From Streptomyces narbonensis (GTDB lineage: Bacteria > Actinomycetota > Actinomycetes > Streptomycetales > Streptomycetaceae), in assembly GCF_014649015.1 (NCBI RefSeq), contig NZ_BMSF01000008.1, positions 124,001 to 188,000 on the forward strand: a stretch of 64,000 bases of DNA, written 5' to 3'. This document shows, in pieces, positions 42,661 to 50,790 of the stretch. The notes under the pieces were generated by a model. It saw nothing but the letters and a program-made list of their open reading frames with translations. It was not told the origin of the DNA and ran no database searches. Every line of letters begins with the position of its first letter. Position 1 is the stretch's first letter. The position numbers and the translations under genes were made by a program.

Positions 42661-43026
42661 CTACCTGGCGACGAACTGCGTGAGGATCGCCTGGACTTCG
42701 TAGATGTCGACGCCCTTGGTGAAGGTCTTCTGGACGGGCACGGCGTTGCCCGAGATCCAGATCTTCAGCTCGGCGTCGAGGTCGAAGGTGCCGGCGGTCT
42801 CGACGGCGAAGTGCGTGATGCTGCGGTACGGGATCGAGTGGTACTCGACCTTCTTGCCGGTGATGCCCTGCTTGTCGACGAGCACGAGACGCCGGTCGGT
42901 GAAGAAGATCGTGTCGCGGATCAGCAGGTACGCGGCGTGCACCTGCTCCCCCTGCCCGAGCAGCCGCGCGTAGTCCTGCTGCGCCTGCGCCGGGTCGATC
43001 GCGTGCGCGTTACCGAAGAGTGCCAT
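42661..43026 (-). CDS. Bacterial PH-domain protein, 121 aa
   Basis: Bacterial PH-like fold: RDTIFFTDRRLVLVDKQGIT, KKVEYHSIPYRSITHFAVET and FDLDAELKIWISG are the family core. Soluble; no membrane helix. Such proteins are small stand-alone domains of unknown role. ATG at 43026. Confidence 0.85.
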   Translation of the reverse strand: MALFGNAHAIDPAQAQQDYARLLGQGEQVHAAYLLIRDTIFFTDRRLVLVDKQGITGKKVEYHSIPYRSITHFAVETAGTFDLDAELKIWISGNAVPVQKTFTKGVDIYEVQAILTQFVAR

Positions 43027-43081
43027 GTCCGAACCCCCACTGATGAAGAGAAAGGACGATCATCAGACCTCCGTACGTCTC

Positions 43082-43118
43082 GACGCAAGGGACACCCAAG
43101 TGCCGAGACCCTTGCGTC
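43082..43118. other. 10-bp inverted repeat in the divergent region
   Basis: GACGCAAGGG (43082-43091) and CCCTTGCGTC (43109-43118), 17-bp loop, between the divergent PH-domain and secreted-protein genes. It could be an operator or an mRNA hairpin ahead of the start at 43140. Confidence 0.5.
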
Positions 43119-43139
43119 ACATCTCCGGAGGGAAGAGAC

Positions 43140-44033
43140 ATGACGACGCCGGTTGCCGGACCAGGACGCGACCAGCAGTCCGGCCCCGCCAGGGAGCGGA
43201 GGCGCGGCGCCGGGCGGCGGGCCCTGCTGTTCGCGGTGACCGCGCTGGCGGCCGGCGCCGTGGGAGTGGGCGGCACGGTGCTCCACCAGCGGATCACCGC
43301 TCCGGACACGTCCGCGGTCGACGCCCAGGCAGCCGAGATCGCCGAGGCACTGCGCGGAGAACTGACGACGGGCTTCTACTCGGGGCGCGGTTCCCACGGC
43401 GGGCAGTTCACCGAGGGCACGCTCGTCGCCCAGGTCCAGGAACACGGCGGAGTACTGCTGAGCGCCGACACCGACCTGACCCGGGCCCCCGACAAGACCC
43501 ACACGGCGGACGTGATGCTCGGCCTGGTGCCCCCGAGCGAAGGGACGGTCGCCGCAGCCGCCTACCCGGTCCGCTGCTACCGCTACACCTTCGGCATCGG
43601 CTCGTACAGCGTGAAGCATTCCGGCATGACGTGCCCGGCCTCCCGGACCGACGGCCTGCCCGGCAGCCTCGCGGCACAGATGGGCATGCTGCTCACCCAG
43701 CAGCCCACCGGCACGCGCCCGTACCGACCGAGGTCGACCCAGGGCTACGCCCACACCCCGAAGGGCGCCGTGGACTTCCTGAAGGAGGAGCACGTGATCG
43801 GCACGGACGACTCGGTGAGTGCACTCTCAGGCGGGACCACCGCCGACGGCGCGTACGTCCTCGCCCTGCGCCTCGACAACGTCTGCCACTACCTGCGCAT
43901 GGACGCCTCGCCCGAGCGGTCCGACCTGATACCCCTGTGGTCCGCCCCGGCCGACGAACAGCAGTCCTGCGACCTCCAACAGGCCACGACCGCCGCAACC
44001 CTCCACGGCACCGACCCGGCCAAACAGCGCTGA
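43140..44033 (+). CDS. Membrane-anchored extracytoplasmic protein of unknown function, 297 aa
   Basis: Basic N-terminus, one membrane helix (about 28-48) and a long outer domain containing GELTTGFYSGRGSHGGQF, YPVRCYRYTFGIGSYSVKHS and CHYLRMDASPERS. Four outer cysteines are seen. GGAGGG precedes the ATG. I do not recognise the fold. It is the last chromosomal gene before the integrated element. Confidence 0.7.
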   Translation: MTTPVAGPGRDQQSGPARERRRGAGRRALLFAVTALAAGAVGVGGTVLHQRITAPDTSAVDAQAAEIAEALRGELTTGFYSGRGSHGGQFTEGTLVAQVQEHGGVLLSADTDLTRAPDKTHTADVMLGLVPPSEGTVAAAAYPVRCYRYTFGIGSYSVKHSGMTCPASRTDGLPGSLAAQMGMLLTQQPTGTRPYRPRSTQGYAHTPKGAVDFLKEEHVIGTDDSVSALSGGTTADGAYVLALRLDNVCHYLRMDASPERSDLIPLWSAPADEQQSCDLQQATTAATLHGTDPAKQR

Positions 44034-44078
44034 CCCCCAACGGCCGCCCCCGCGGCCGTACCACCCGCACACACAACG

Positions 44079-44110
44079 CAAGAGGCCCGGACTCTCGTCC
44101 GGGCCTCTTG
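44079..44110. terminator. Terminator next to attL
   Basis: A perfect 14-bp stem (44079-44092 with 44097-44110), loop TCTC. It ends the gene at 43140 and was probably the original terminator of tRNA-Arg before the element inserted. Confidence 0.85.
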
Positions 44111-44114
44111 TCTA

Positions 44115-44158
44115 TGTGCACTCGGCAGGATTCGAACCTGCAACCTTCTGATCCGTAG
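44115..44158 (-). repeat. attL: 44-bp copy of the tRNA-Arg 3' half
   Basis: Identical over 44 bp to 57985-58028, running from just past the tRNA 3' end to the anticodon loop. Only the 3' half is present here, so it is not a functional tRNA gene. It marks the left boundary of the element. Confidence 0.95.
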
Positions 44159-44264
44159 GCGCGTGCTGCCCCGCAAAGCAGGCCGGGAAAGCGGCGGAAC
44201 GCGAGGGCTACGACACCAAGCCGAAACCGCCGGGTCCATCGATGTCCGCCGACGTACGTGGCTG

Positions 44265-44286
44265 TTGATGTCAGCCGCTGATGTCA
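44265..44286 (+). repeat. Putative integrase arm-type site, left
   Basis: 22-bp sequence made of TTGATGTCAG plus CCGCTGATGTCA; it matches 57925-57946 with one mismatch. Each copy contains two TGATGTCA boxes 13 bp apart. Position just inside attL is where arm sites of tyrosine integrases or Xis boxes occur. Confidence 0.65.
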
Positions 44287-44290
44287 CTCG

Positions 44291-45115
44291 CTACGGGCGG
44301 ACGTAGACCACCGTGGCGTCGTCGTGCGGCTTGCTGCGCGGCCAGCGGGCCATGGAGGCGTCCCCCCGCTCCGCGTCACGCACCCGCTCGATCAGCCGCT
44401 CCGGCCCCTGCTCTTCAAGGATATCGAGGCACCCCGACCAGTCCGCCAGGGCGAAGGTGGTCGTGAGTCGCGCCGCGCCATCCGTCAGTAGGGCGGCCCG
44501 AGTCACATCCCCTCTGGGGTAAGTGCCGTGCAGAGCCGCGCCGGCGGCTTGCGGGGCCGCCGCCGCCACCCAATAGCCACCCGGTCGATTCCGAAGTGCG
44601 CGCTCGGCCCGCACAAGGCGCGCGTGGAGCTGGCGCCGCTGCTCGGACCCCGGCGCCGCGGCTTTCATGGCAGCCCGCTCCTCCCCCGCCACCAACGCCA
44701 GCCGGTCGTCTGAGATCGCTTCCACCGAACCCCCGTGCTCGACGACGACGGTGCAGTCACCCAGCACCAGCCATTCCACGACGCCCTCACGTACCCGAAG
44801 CATCGCGAGCGTCGCCGAGGGAGAGAGAGGATCATCAACGGCACAGGTACCGCGATGCAGCTCTGCCGTGTCCCCGATCGCTGAGGCCAGGGCATCCGGG
44901 AGTGGCCCACTACCGCTCGCCGCCGAACGTAGCGCCGTTCCTAGGGTCGCGGCGAACCATGAGACGCCATGGACGCACGGGGCGTGCAGCTCATCGGGTA
45001 TGCCTGCGCCGTCCAGAAGTACGGCCACGCCGTCGCCCCAGGTCGCGAAGTCTTCGTTTCCCCGACCCGGGCAACTGCTGCTGAACGCCTCGACACGCAC
45101 GTCAAACAGCCTCAT
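44291..45115 (-). CDS. PP2C-type protein phosphatase, 274 aa
   Basis: PP2C fold: N20-E-D22 in the first strand, LLDGAG (D35-G36, metal ligand), WLVLGDCTVVV in the core and KPHDDATVVYV near the C-terminus, the final Asp pair of the PP2C metal site. Mn/Mg-dependent Ser/Thr phosphatase by family. The ATG overlaps the preceding HTH gene by 14 bp, so the two are coupled. No kinase gene is in the element; it may act on its HTH partner or on host Ser/Thr kinases. Confidence 0.85.
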   Translation of the reverse strand: MRLFDVRVEAFSSSCPGRGNEDFATWGDGVAVLLDGAGIPDELHAPCVHGVSWFAATLGTALRSAASGSGPLPDALASAIGDTAELHRGTCAVDDPLSPSATLAMLRVREGVVEWLVLGDCTVVVEHGGSVEAISDDRLALVAGEERAAMKAAAPGSEQRRQLHARLVRAERALRNRPGGYWVAAAAPQAAGAALHGTYPRGDVTRAALLTDGAARLTTTFALADWSGCLDILEEQGPERLIERVRDAERGDASMARWPRSKPHDDATVVYVRP

Positions 45116-45938
45116 GAAGCAGTACGCCGCTCGCCGATCGACTCGCCTTCACCGACTTGTCTTCAGGGGAGTAGTCGCACGCCACGACCATGGAGAACGG
45201 TTCAGTGCCCGCCTGCTCATAGAGGGAGGCAAGGTTCTCGGTCAGATAGTGAGCCACGCCCAACGACCCAACGGCATGGACACCGGCGATCAGGATGAAC
45301 GTCCCCTGCCCGTCCGGTCGGGGAAGCCTTCCTAGATAGGCAACGTCGGCCGGCACCGGTTTCTGCGGGTCGTCGCTCGGCGACATGTACGTCTTGCCGC
45401 TCTCCCGCTCGGCAAGTGCCCACCGCCCATCAGGCAGAGTCTCGAACGAAAGCCGAGGGTCCTGGCTGAGTGCGGCAGCAGCAGCCGCCGAGGACTTCGG
45501 CCCGCAGACGACGACGAGATCATCACGGTTCAGGTCGATCTCCCCTGAGACCGGGATGTACTGGAGCTCCCCTTCGAGCTGGAGGCTTTGGGCCAGAGCC
45601 AACATCTTCTGCCCTGTCGAGCTGTCTTCCACCGCCACGTACTCCCGCTCACCCGGTCGCGTCGGGACAGCCACCTGCACGTGCTGGGTTCCAAGGAACG
45701 CCCGCTCCGGCGGCGGGCCTGAGTCCCGAAGCTGAGAGACACGGGCTCGGCTCACCCCCATGAGCTTCGCGACGTCAGCCATGGAGTGACCGTTTTTCCT
45801 CAGCCACGCGATGCTCTCTTTGCGCATGCGTGAGGTCTCAATGACGGCGGATTGCAGCTCTGTCATGAGATCAGCAGCGGCTTTGACGCGCAGGGCGTGG
45901 TCCTGCATCGCCGAGACTCGTCGAACTTCCTCGATCAA
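45102..45938 (-). CDS. HTH regulator with a C-terminal alpha/beta sensor-like domain, 278 aa
   Basis: An N-terminal helical segment is followed by an HTH (SMADVAKLMGVSRARVSQLR, about 52-71) of sigma-region-4/Cro style. The C-terminal about 190 residues alternate strands and helices, with DLVVVCGPKSSAAAAAALS, DVAYLGRLPRPDGQGTFILI and AGVHAVGSLGVAHYLTENL; this looks Rossmann-like, but I cannot name the family. A TTG at 45938 or the ATG at 45908 may start translation. It is divergent from the main AICE operon, beside the three 18-bp operator-like sites it probably binds. Confidence 0.75.
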   Translation of the reverse strand: MIEEVRRVSAMQDHALRVKAAADLMTELQSAVIETSRMRKESIAWLRKNGHSMADVAKLMGVSRARVSQLRDSGPPPERAFLGTQHVQVAVPTRPGEREYVAVEDSSTGQKMLALAQSLQLEGELQYIPVSGEIDLNRDDLVVVCGPKSSAAAAAALSQDPRLSFETLPDGRWALAERESGKTYMSPSDDPQKPVPADVAYLGRLPRPDGQGTFILIAGVHAVGSLGVAHYLTENLASLYEQAGTEPFSMVVACDYSPEDKSVKASRSASGVLLHEAV

Positions 45939-45983
45939 TGTCCGCCTCGCGTATCGGCTCAGGGGAGTACCTCTTCAGACCCA

Positions 45984-46090
45984 TGTTAAGGGGGGGTTGA
46001 CATCAACCGCCAGCCACCGCCATGCTCTGTGGCAACCCCCCCTTAACAGGAGGGGCTCCGGACGGCTCGGGTGGTAACCCCCCCTTGCCA
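45984..46090. promoter_or_regulatory. Three 18-bp operator-like sites with C7/G7 cores
   Basis: Site A 45984-46001 (TGTTAAGGGGGGGTTGAC), site B 46031-46048 (GGCAACCCCCCCTTAACA) and site C 46073-46090 (GGTAACCCCCCCTTGCCA). A is inverted relative to B and C; centres are 47 and 42 bp apart. A overlaps the -35 of the rightward promoter and B lies at the expected transcription start. Confidence 0.8.
45997..46026 (+). promoter_or_regulatory. Main rightward promoter of the AICE operon (predicted)
   Basis: TTGACA (45997-46002), an 18-bp spacer and CATGCT (46021-46026). The -35 is a perfect match and overlaps site A; site B follows at the start point. Binding at A and B would block transcription. Confidence 0.55.
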
Positions 46091-46138
46091 GGTGCGTGAC
46101 GCCCGGAGGGCTGGTGAAGCGGCTCGATGGAAGCGACC

Positions 46139-46158
46139 GCTCTTTGAGAACTGAACAG
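46139..46158 (+). promoter_or_regulatory. rRNA-type boxA antitermination sequence
   Basis: GCTCTTTGAGAACTGAACAG closely resembles the boxA of actinomycete rRNA leaders (CTTTGAGAACTCAA core), which loads NusB-S10 and allows RNA polymerase to ignore terminators. It lies about 105 nt downstream of the predicted start. Confidence 0.65.
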
Positions 46159-46159
46159 C

Positions 46160-46584
46160 GGACACACAGAACGACAGGCATCTGCGACAAGCCGCAGGCC
46201 CTGCCGCACGAGCAGCAAGCACCTTTTCCCAATCCGTCCTTGTGGGGCGGACAAGTGATCCGTACGTGCGGTGAGACAAGGGCAGAGATCGCGACCTACG
46301 CCACGCACCATGTCCGCCCCTGGAGGCCGACGTGAAGCGACGAAAACCTTGGGCGCCACTCCCGCTGGACCGGCGGGGTGGCTGCGCCCACCGCGTCATC
46401 TGACCAACCCCGCAGCCGCTCGGCGGCTGCGGCCGGTTGCCTCCTCCGCCCGTCCGGGCCCCGTTCGCGGGGTGCCGTACGGGCGGGGTTGAGGGGAGCC
46501 GGATGGTTCCCAACGGCGAGAGGCCCCGGAGCGGCTACTCCGGGACCTCGTTCGGGCCGTTCCTCTCTGGAAGGAGCACGACCC
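46160..46584 (+). other. Long structured leader without a gene
   Basis: About 425 bp between boxA and the first gene with no convincing open frame. Three GC-rich hairpins follow one another: 46351-46389, CCGCAGCCG/CGGCTGCGG at 46410-46432 and CCGCCCGT/ACGGGCGG at 46446-46486; a fourth (GGCCCCGGAG with CTCCGGGACC) lies near 46522-46547. It may be a terminator-rich leader needing antitermination, or a structured RNA. Confidence 0.55.
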
Positions 46585-46845
46585 ATGAAGTCCATCATCA
46601 CACTCCCCGTGTCGAGTGCGGGGCTGTCGTTCGACGGTGAGCCGTCGGACGCGGAGCTGGACGCGATCGAGCTGGAGATGCCGCTGATCGTGGCGGAGGT
46701 TGACCTGCTCGACGTGGAGATCGCCCTGCTGAATCGGCCGGTGTCCGTGCTGGACGGCCGCCGGGTGCGTCGGGCCCGTAACCGGGTCCTGGCTGAGCGT
46801 CGGGACCTGACCAACCGCGTGGCCGGCCTGGGCGGTGCGGCGTGA
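46585..46845 (+). CDS. DUF6284-type AICE protein, 86 aa
   Basis: MKSIITLPVSSAGLSFDGEP start and SDAELDAIELEMPLIVAEVD, a helix-rich small protein of a family seen near the start of AICE transfer operons. AAGGAG at 46571-46576 supports the ATG. Its TGA overlaps the next GTG. Function unknown. Confidence 0.75.
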   Translation: MKSIITLPVSSAGLSFDGEPSDAELDAIELEMPLIVAEVDLLDVEIALLNRPVSVLDGRRVRRARNRVLAERRDLTNRVAGLGGAA

Positions 46846-47180
46846 ACGCCCGGACGCTCGCGGACCTGTCCGTGCCGCTGACCGCGCTCCTCGTCCTGGA
46901 GGCGAAGTTCCAGCACCTCCCGGCGCCGTGCCTGGAGGTGTCGACGATCTTCCCGGACCGGCTGGAGCTGGCGTTCCACTGCGACGACTTCGCCGCGTTC
47001 GAGACCTGGCGCGAGGCCCTGAACATGACGCCGGCCGACGTCGAGCACCGTGTTCAGGGCGACGGCGCGACGGCCGTCCGGCGTGTTCACGGCACCTTCG
47101 CCGGGGCCCGTATCCGGCTCGTCGGCTTCGCGCCGATTCCCGAGCTGGAGCCGGTCGCGGCTGGGTTGGGGGCGTCGTGA
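46842..47180 (+). CDS. Hypothetical AICE protein, 112 aa
   Basis: GTG start overlapping the previous stop (GTGA). Soluble, with WREALNMTPADVEHRV and a beta-rich C-terminal half. I do not recognise a family; its place in the coupled operon supports it as a real gene. Ends in a GTGA overlap with the next gene. Confidence 0.7.
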   Translation: MNARTLADLSVPLTALLVLEAKFQHLPAPCLEVSTIFPDRLELAFHCDDFAAFETWREALNMTPADVEHRVQGDGATAVRRVHGTFAGARIRLVGFAPIPELEPVAAGLGAS

Positions 47181-48184
47181 ACGGTCGTGTTCAGATCCGT
47201 TCAGCGGAGCGTGCGCTGAGCGTGGGCACATGGATGATCGTGTGCGGCGCGATGCTGTACTCGGTCCTCACCGTGACCCCGCTGATGCGTGCCCACACCC
47301 CGGACGGGTGGAAGTGGACAGCGCCGATCCTCCCCCTCGTCGTCGATGCCGCGGTGGTCATCGTCGTGCGTCTCGACTCCGTCCTGGCCCGCCTGGGCGG
47401 GGACGGGGGCCGGTGGCCGGTGATTCTGCGGTGGATGACCGGGGCCATGACCCTGGCCCTGAACATCGCCGACTCCGCGTTGAAGAAAGACCTGGTGGGG
47501 GCGGCGGTCCACTCGGTGGCGCCGCTGCTGCTGATCGTGACCGCTGAGACCGGCCTCGCCTACCGCCAGGCCATCACCACCGCTCTGAACGCCGCCGCCG
47601 AGCGGGAACGCGCCGAACGGCTGCAGCGCGAGCAGACGGCCCGGGAGCGTGCCGAGGCGGAGGAGCGCAAGGCGCGGGAGGCGCGGGAGTTCGAGGCTCG
47701 CATGGTGCGTGAACAGCGTGAGCATGAGGCCCAATTGGCTCGTGAGCAGGCTGAGCGGGAGGAGCGTTCCCGGCTGGCCGAGTCCGAGCGTCGTGAGGCG
47801 GCTGAGCGTGCGGAGCGTGAGGCTCGTGAACGCGGTGAGCGTGAGCGTGAACAGCAGCGGCTGGAGCGTGAACGCCGTGAACACGAGGCCGCCGAACGTG
47901 CCCGCCGGGAGCGTGCGGAACGCGAGGAGCGGGCCCGCCGTGAACAGCGTGAGCAGGCTGAACGGGCCGAGCGTGAACGCGCTGCCCTGCTGGCCACCGG
48001 GCCCGTGAACACCAAGCAGGACGAGGAGACGGCTCGCCGCACGGTGGCCGCCGCGTTCGCCGCCAATGTGCCGGTCAGGCAGGCGGCTGAGCTGTGCGGC
48101 TGGTCGGTCGGCTGGGTCTCCGCCCGCTACCAGGAACTCCGCGAGGACGACCCCGCCCGCTCCCTGGAAGGAGCCGCCCAGTGA
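47177..48184 (+). CDS. SpdB-like DUF2637 membrane protein with long coiled coil, 335 aa
   Basis: Four membrane helices (about 15-130; LPLVVDAAVVIVVRLDSVLA is one) are followed by an extremely Glu/Arg-rich helix (about 140-275, RE-rich heptads) and a C-terminal HTH-like end (ARRTVAAAFAANVPVRQAAE, WSVGWVSARYQEL). This is the DUF2637 layout of Spd proteins involved in intramycelial spread of conjugative DNA. The helix may link membrane pore and DNA. Starts in a GTGA overlap and ends in another. Confidence 0.82.
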   Translation: MNGRVQIRSAERALSVGTWMIVCGAMLYSVLTVTPLMRAHTPDGWKWTAPILPLVVDAAVVIVVRLDSVLARLGGDGGRWPVILRWMTGAMTLALNIADSALKKDLVGAAVHSVAPLLLIVTAETGLAYRQAITTALNAAAERERAERLQREQTARERAEAEERKAREAREFEARMVREQREHEAQLAREQAEREERSRLAESERREAAERAEREARERGEREREQQRLERERREHEAAERARRERAEREERARREQREQAERAERERAALLATGPVNTKQDEETARRTVAAAFAANVPVRQAAELCGWSVGWVSARYQELREDDPARSLEGAAQ

Positions 48185-48420
48185 AGCTCTCCCCGATCTC
48201 CAACCCGCCCGAGCCCACCAACCTGCTGATCCGCCTGCACAACCAGGTAGGAGCCGCCGTCGACGTCACCGGCACCACGGCATACCTGGGATCGCGCTGG
48301 CACTGCCACGGCTGCGGCGACCGCTCCGACATGCCCGCGCTGGACAGCCTCAGCTTCACCCGCCGCAAGGCGAACGAGCACGCCACAGACTGCCGCGCGT
48401 CCTACCACCGGCTCGGCTGA
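48181..48420 (+). CDS. Small zinc-finger-like AICE protein, 79 aa
   Basis: HCHGCGD followed by H and C near the C-terminus (NEHATDCRASYH) could bind zinc. GTG at 48181 overlaps the previous stop, and its stop overlaps the next ATG. Typical small protein of AICE transfer operons; function unknown. Confidence 0.7.
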   Translation: MKLSPISNPPEPTNLLIRLHNQVGAAVDVTGTTAYLGSRWHCHGCGDRSDMPALDSLSFTRRKANEHATDCRASYHRLG

Positions 48421-48758
48421 TGGCCAGCCTGCCCACCTACCGGTGGCGACTGGCCCCCGACGGATACGCGACGTTCCGGCAGCTCCGCGCGCTCGGTCTG
48501 CGGCCCGGCGGTCAGGACGTCGCCGCCCAGCTCGAACGCCCCCGCCGCCGGCGCGGCGCTCTCGTCGCGTTCCTCTACCGGGTCGATCTGGCGTTGCCGG
48601 TCCGGCCGATGACCCCGGCGAAGCAGGCCGCGCTCGCCAAAGCGAACGCGGCCCGGCGGATGTGCCCCGAGTGCGGGCGGGATGCCGGGTATCGGATCCC
48701 GTCCTCGCTCGGCACGTGCGTCCCCTGCGCCGACAACCCGTCCCAGCTCGCTGCCTGA
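48420..48758 (+). CDS. RRQRL-motif zinc-binding protein, 112 aa
   Basis: FRQLRALGLRPGGQDVAAQL carries the RRQRL-type motif that names this AICE family. MCPECGRDAGY and GTCVPCADN give a CxxC-CxxC zinc ribbon near the C-terminus. ATG overlaps the previous TGA. Likely nucleic-acid binding. Confidence 0.75.
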   Translation: MASLPTYRWRLAPDGYATFRQLRALGLRPGGQDVAAQLERPRRRRGALVAFLYRVDLALPVRPMTPAKQAALAKANAARRMCPECGRDAGYRIPSSLGTCVPCADNPSQLAA

Positions 48759-48772
48759 CCTGGAGGAACCGC

Positions 48773-48988
48773 ATGGAGAACAACGGCCGGCAGGGCTCGC
48801 ACATGTACGTGCTGACCCTGCAGAACGACGGCGGGCACGTCTGCACGTTGTCAGGCACCTTCAGCCCGCTCGCCGGATGGAGCCGCCACGACTTCTACAC
48901 GCAGCTCCGCACGGACGCCTCTCGCCGCTACCCGTCGATGGCCAGCGCCACCGTCCTGTACTTCTCGCTGGACAAGAACACCCTCTGA
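48773..48988 (+). CDS. Small hypothetical AICE protein, 71 aa
   Basis: MENNGRQGSHMYVLTLQNDG start with GGAGGAA upstream; contains GWSRHDFYTQLRTDASRRYP and ends LYFSLDKNTL. Predicted mixed alpha/beta. Not recognised beyond its occurrence in AICE operons. Confidence 0.65.
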   Translation: MENNGRQGSHMYVLTLQNDGGHVCTLSGTFSPLAGWSRHDFYTQLRTDASRRYPSMASATVLYFSLDKNTL

Positions 48989-49066
48989 CCTGCACATCTG
49001 ACAGGGCCCGGCCCCCAGCCTCCACAGCTCGGCCGGGCCCCTGATCTCCCAAGGGAGGTTGCAAGG

Positions 49067-50788
49067 ATGACGGACATCAGTACCGAGCCGGTAGTGGGCA
49101 CCCACACCCCGCCGGTCCCACCCGCCCCCGCCCCGGTGGCGGTGGAGCAGCCGGTGCAGGAGACCCGCCCGGTTGCGCACACGCCGGGCGGCTGGCCGGT
49201 GGTCCCGCTGGCGACCACCGGCGCCAACAGCACCATCGGCGCGGTCGCCGCCACCGCGCTCGCCACCGGCCCCGCAGGCGCCGTGCTCGCGGTCGCCGGT
49301 GCGGCCCTCGTCGGCGGCGCCGTCCTGGCCCGCCGCGCGACCCGCAACCGCACGGCCAAGACGACCAGCCGCGCCGGGGCCAAGATCCCCACCCCGCGCC
49401 GCACCCCTCGCCCCACCACCACTACGGCCGCCAACTCTCCGGCGCCGTACCGTCGCTCCACCACCCCAAAGAGGGGCGGGACGACCCCGTCTCGGACCTC
49501 AAAGGGGCACACCGGCACCGCCGGAGGGGCGTCTTCGCCCGTCACGCCGAAGAGCTCCAAGAACCGGATGGGGCAGGTCAAGGCTCTGCGGCAGGCCGCC
49601 CGGACCGCACCGAAGAACGGGACGACGCGGGCGGAACGGCGGGCGGCGGATGTGCAGAACCGCCGCGCGATCGCTGACACTCGCCGAGGCACCGCCCCGG
49701 CGCGGCTGAGCAGCCCCAACCCGCCCCGCACACCCGGCACCGGCACCGGCACCGGCCGGAAGAACAGCCCCAGCGGCCCTTCCAGCAGCGGCACCAGCGG
49801 TGGAATCAGCTGGAAGGGCAGCCCCGCCGGCCGGTCCGGCAGCGGTACCAGCGGTGGTTCCGGCCGTAAGGGTGGTGGTTCCAAGTCGTCCGGCAGCCGC
49901 GGTTCTTCGTGGCTGGGCGGGAAGGTCCGAGCGGGTCGGGACACGGCCGTCGAGCGGGTCCGTAAGGCGCGGGACCGCTCGGCCGCACAGGCTGTGGAGA
50001 ACGGCCGCGAGCAGGTCCGTGCCGGTCTCAAGGCGAAGCAGGCTCGCGCGGCGAAGAAGGGGGTCCGTAAGGATGCCCGGCGGCAGCTGTGGCGGTCCGC
50101 GGCCCGTAAGCAGGGCCGCCGTCTCCTGGCCGCGGCCCTCGCCGCCCCGCTGGGGGTGGTGGGTCTGGTGTCGACGCCGCTCGGCCGCAAGCTCGGGATT
50201 ACGTCGATCCAGCAGCCGGGGCGGCGCTTGTACCGGCGGATGCTGCGCACGGCCGACGAGCAGAAGGCCGCTCGCGACGCCGAGATCCGCGAGGGCCTCG
50301 CCGAGGCCGAGACGGCCATCGATGCCGAACTCTCCGACGAGCAGGAGGAGATCGGCGGCACCGTCCAGCGGCCCACCGCCCTCAACCGCCCCACCAACAC
50401 CACCACCCCTACCGGGTCTTCTTCGTCGTTCCTGGAGGTCGACATGTCTGGCTTCAAGTTCGAAGTGGCCGCCGCCGAGATGGAGTCGGCGGCCCGCAGT
50501 TACGCCCCCGACACCGCGATGGAGATCCTCGCCATGGTCGAGGGCCTGCCCGCCGCGCTCGCGTCGGTCGCGAACACCTTCCGCATCCTCGCCGAGCGCT
50601 CCGACACAGAGTTCCCGCTGGAGAAGGACATTGCCGGGGGCTTCGACGAGATCTACGGCGCCCTGATGCGGTCCGTCGACGCCGCCGGGGACCTCGCGCC
50701 GCTGTTCCGTCACGTCCACGCGCAGGACATCGCCCGTCACGAGGACCCCCGCAACGGACACGAGGCCGAGAAGGGCTGGAACGTCTGA
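49067..50788 (+). CDS. Large basic AICE membrane protein (SpdB3-like), 573 aa
   Basis: A Pro-rich start, a hydrophobic region (about 58-88) and a long Ser/Gly/Lys/Arg-rich disordered segment (about 95-330). A second hydrophobic stretch (LLAAALAAPLGVVGLV, about 355-370) is followed by a helical C-terminal part. GGGAGG precedes the ATG. It lies 2 bp before the translocase gene, so it is likely to work with it, perhaps anchoring DNA or the pore. Exact role unknown. Confidence 0.7.
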   Translation: MTDISTEPVVGTHTPPVPPAPAPVAVEQPVQETRPVAHTPGGWPVVPLATTGANSTIGAVAATALATGPAGAVLAVAGAALVGGAVLARRATRNRTAKTTSRAGAKIPTPRRTPRPTTTTAANSPAPYRRSTTPKRGGTTPSRTSKGHTGTAGGASSPVTPKSSKNRMGQVKALRQAARTAPKNGTTRAERRAADVQNRRAIADTRRGTAPARLSSPNPPRTPGTGTGTGRKNSPSGPSSSGTSGGISWKGSPAGRSGSGTSGGSGRKGGGSKSSGSRGSSWLGGKVRAGRDTAVERVRKARDRSAAQAVENGREQVRAGLKAKQARAAKKGVRKDARRQLWRSAARKQGRRLLAAALAAPLGVVGLVSTPLGRKLGITSIQQPGRRLYRRMLRTADEQKAARDAEIREGLAEAETAIDAELSDEQEEIGGTVQRPTALNRPTNTTTPTGSSSSFLEVDMSGFKFEVAAAEMESAARSYAPDTAMEILAMVEGLPAALASVANTFRILAERSDTEFPLEKDIAGGFDEIYGALMRSVDAAGDLAPLFRHVHAQDIARHEDPRNGHEAEKGWNV

Positions 50789-50790
50789 CC

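Noticed and set aside
44115..44158. A second tRNA-Arg gene
   Set aside because: Only the 3' half is present; it is the att copy left by integration.
45984..46090. G-quadruplex
   Set aside because: Each site has a single G7 run and the runs are over 40 bp apart; a protein operator explains the conserved flanks better.
46320..46584. Group II intron or self-splicing RNA in the AICE leader
   Set aside because: No domain V-like sequence, no reverse transcriptase gene, and the hairpins are simple GC stems.
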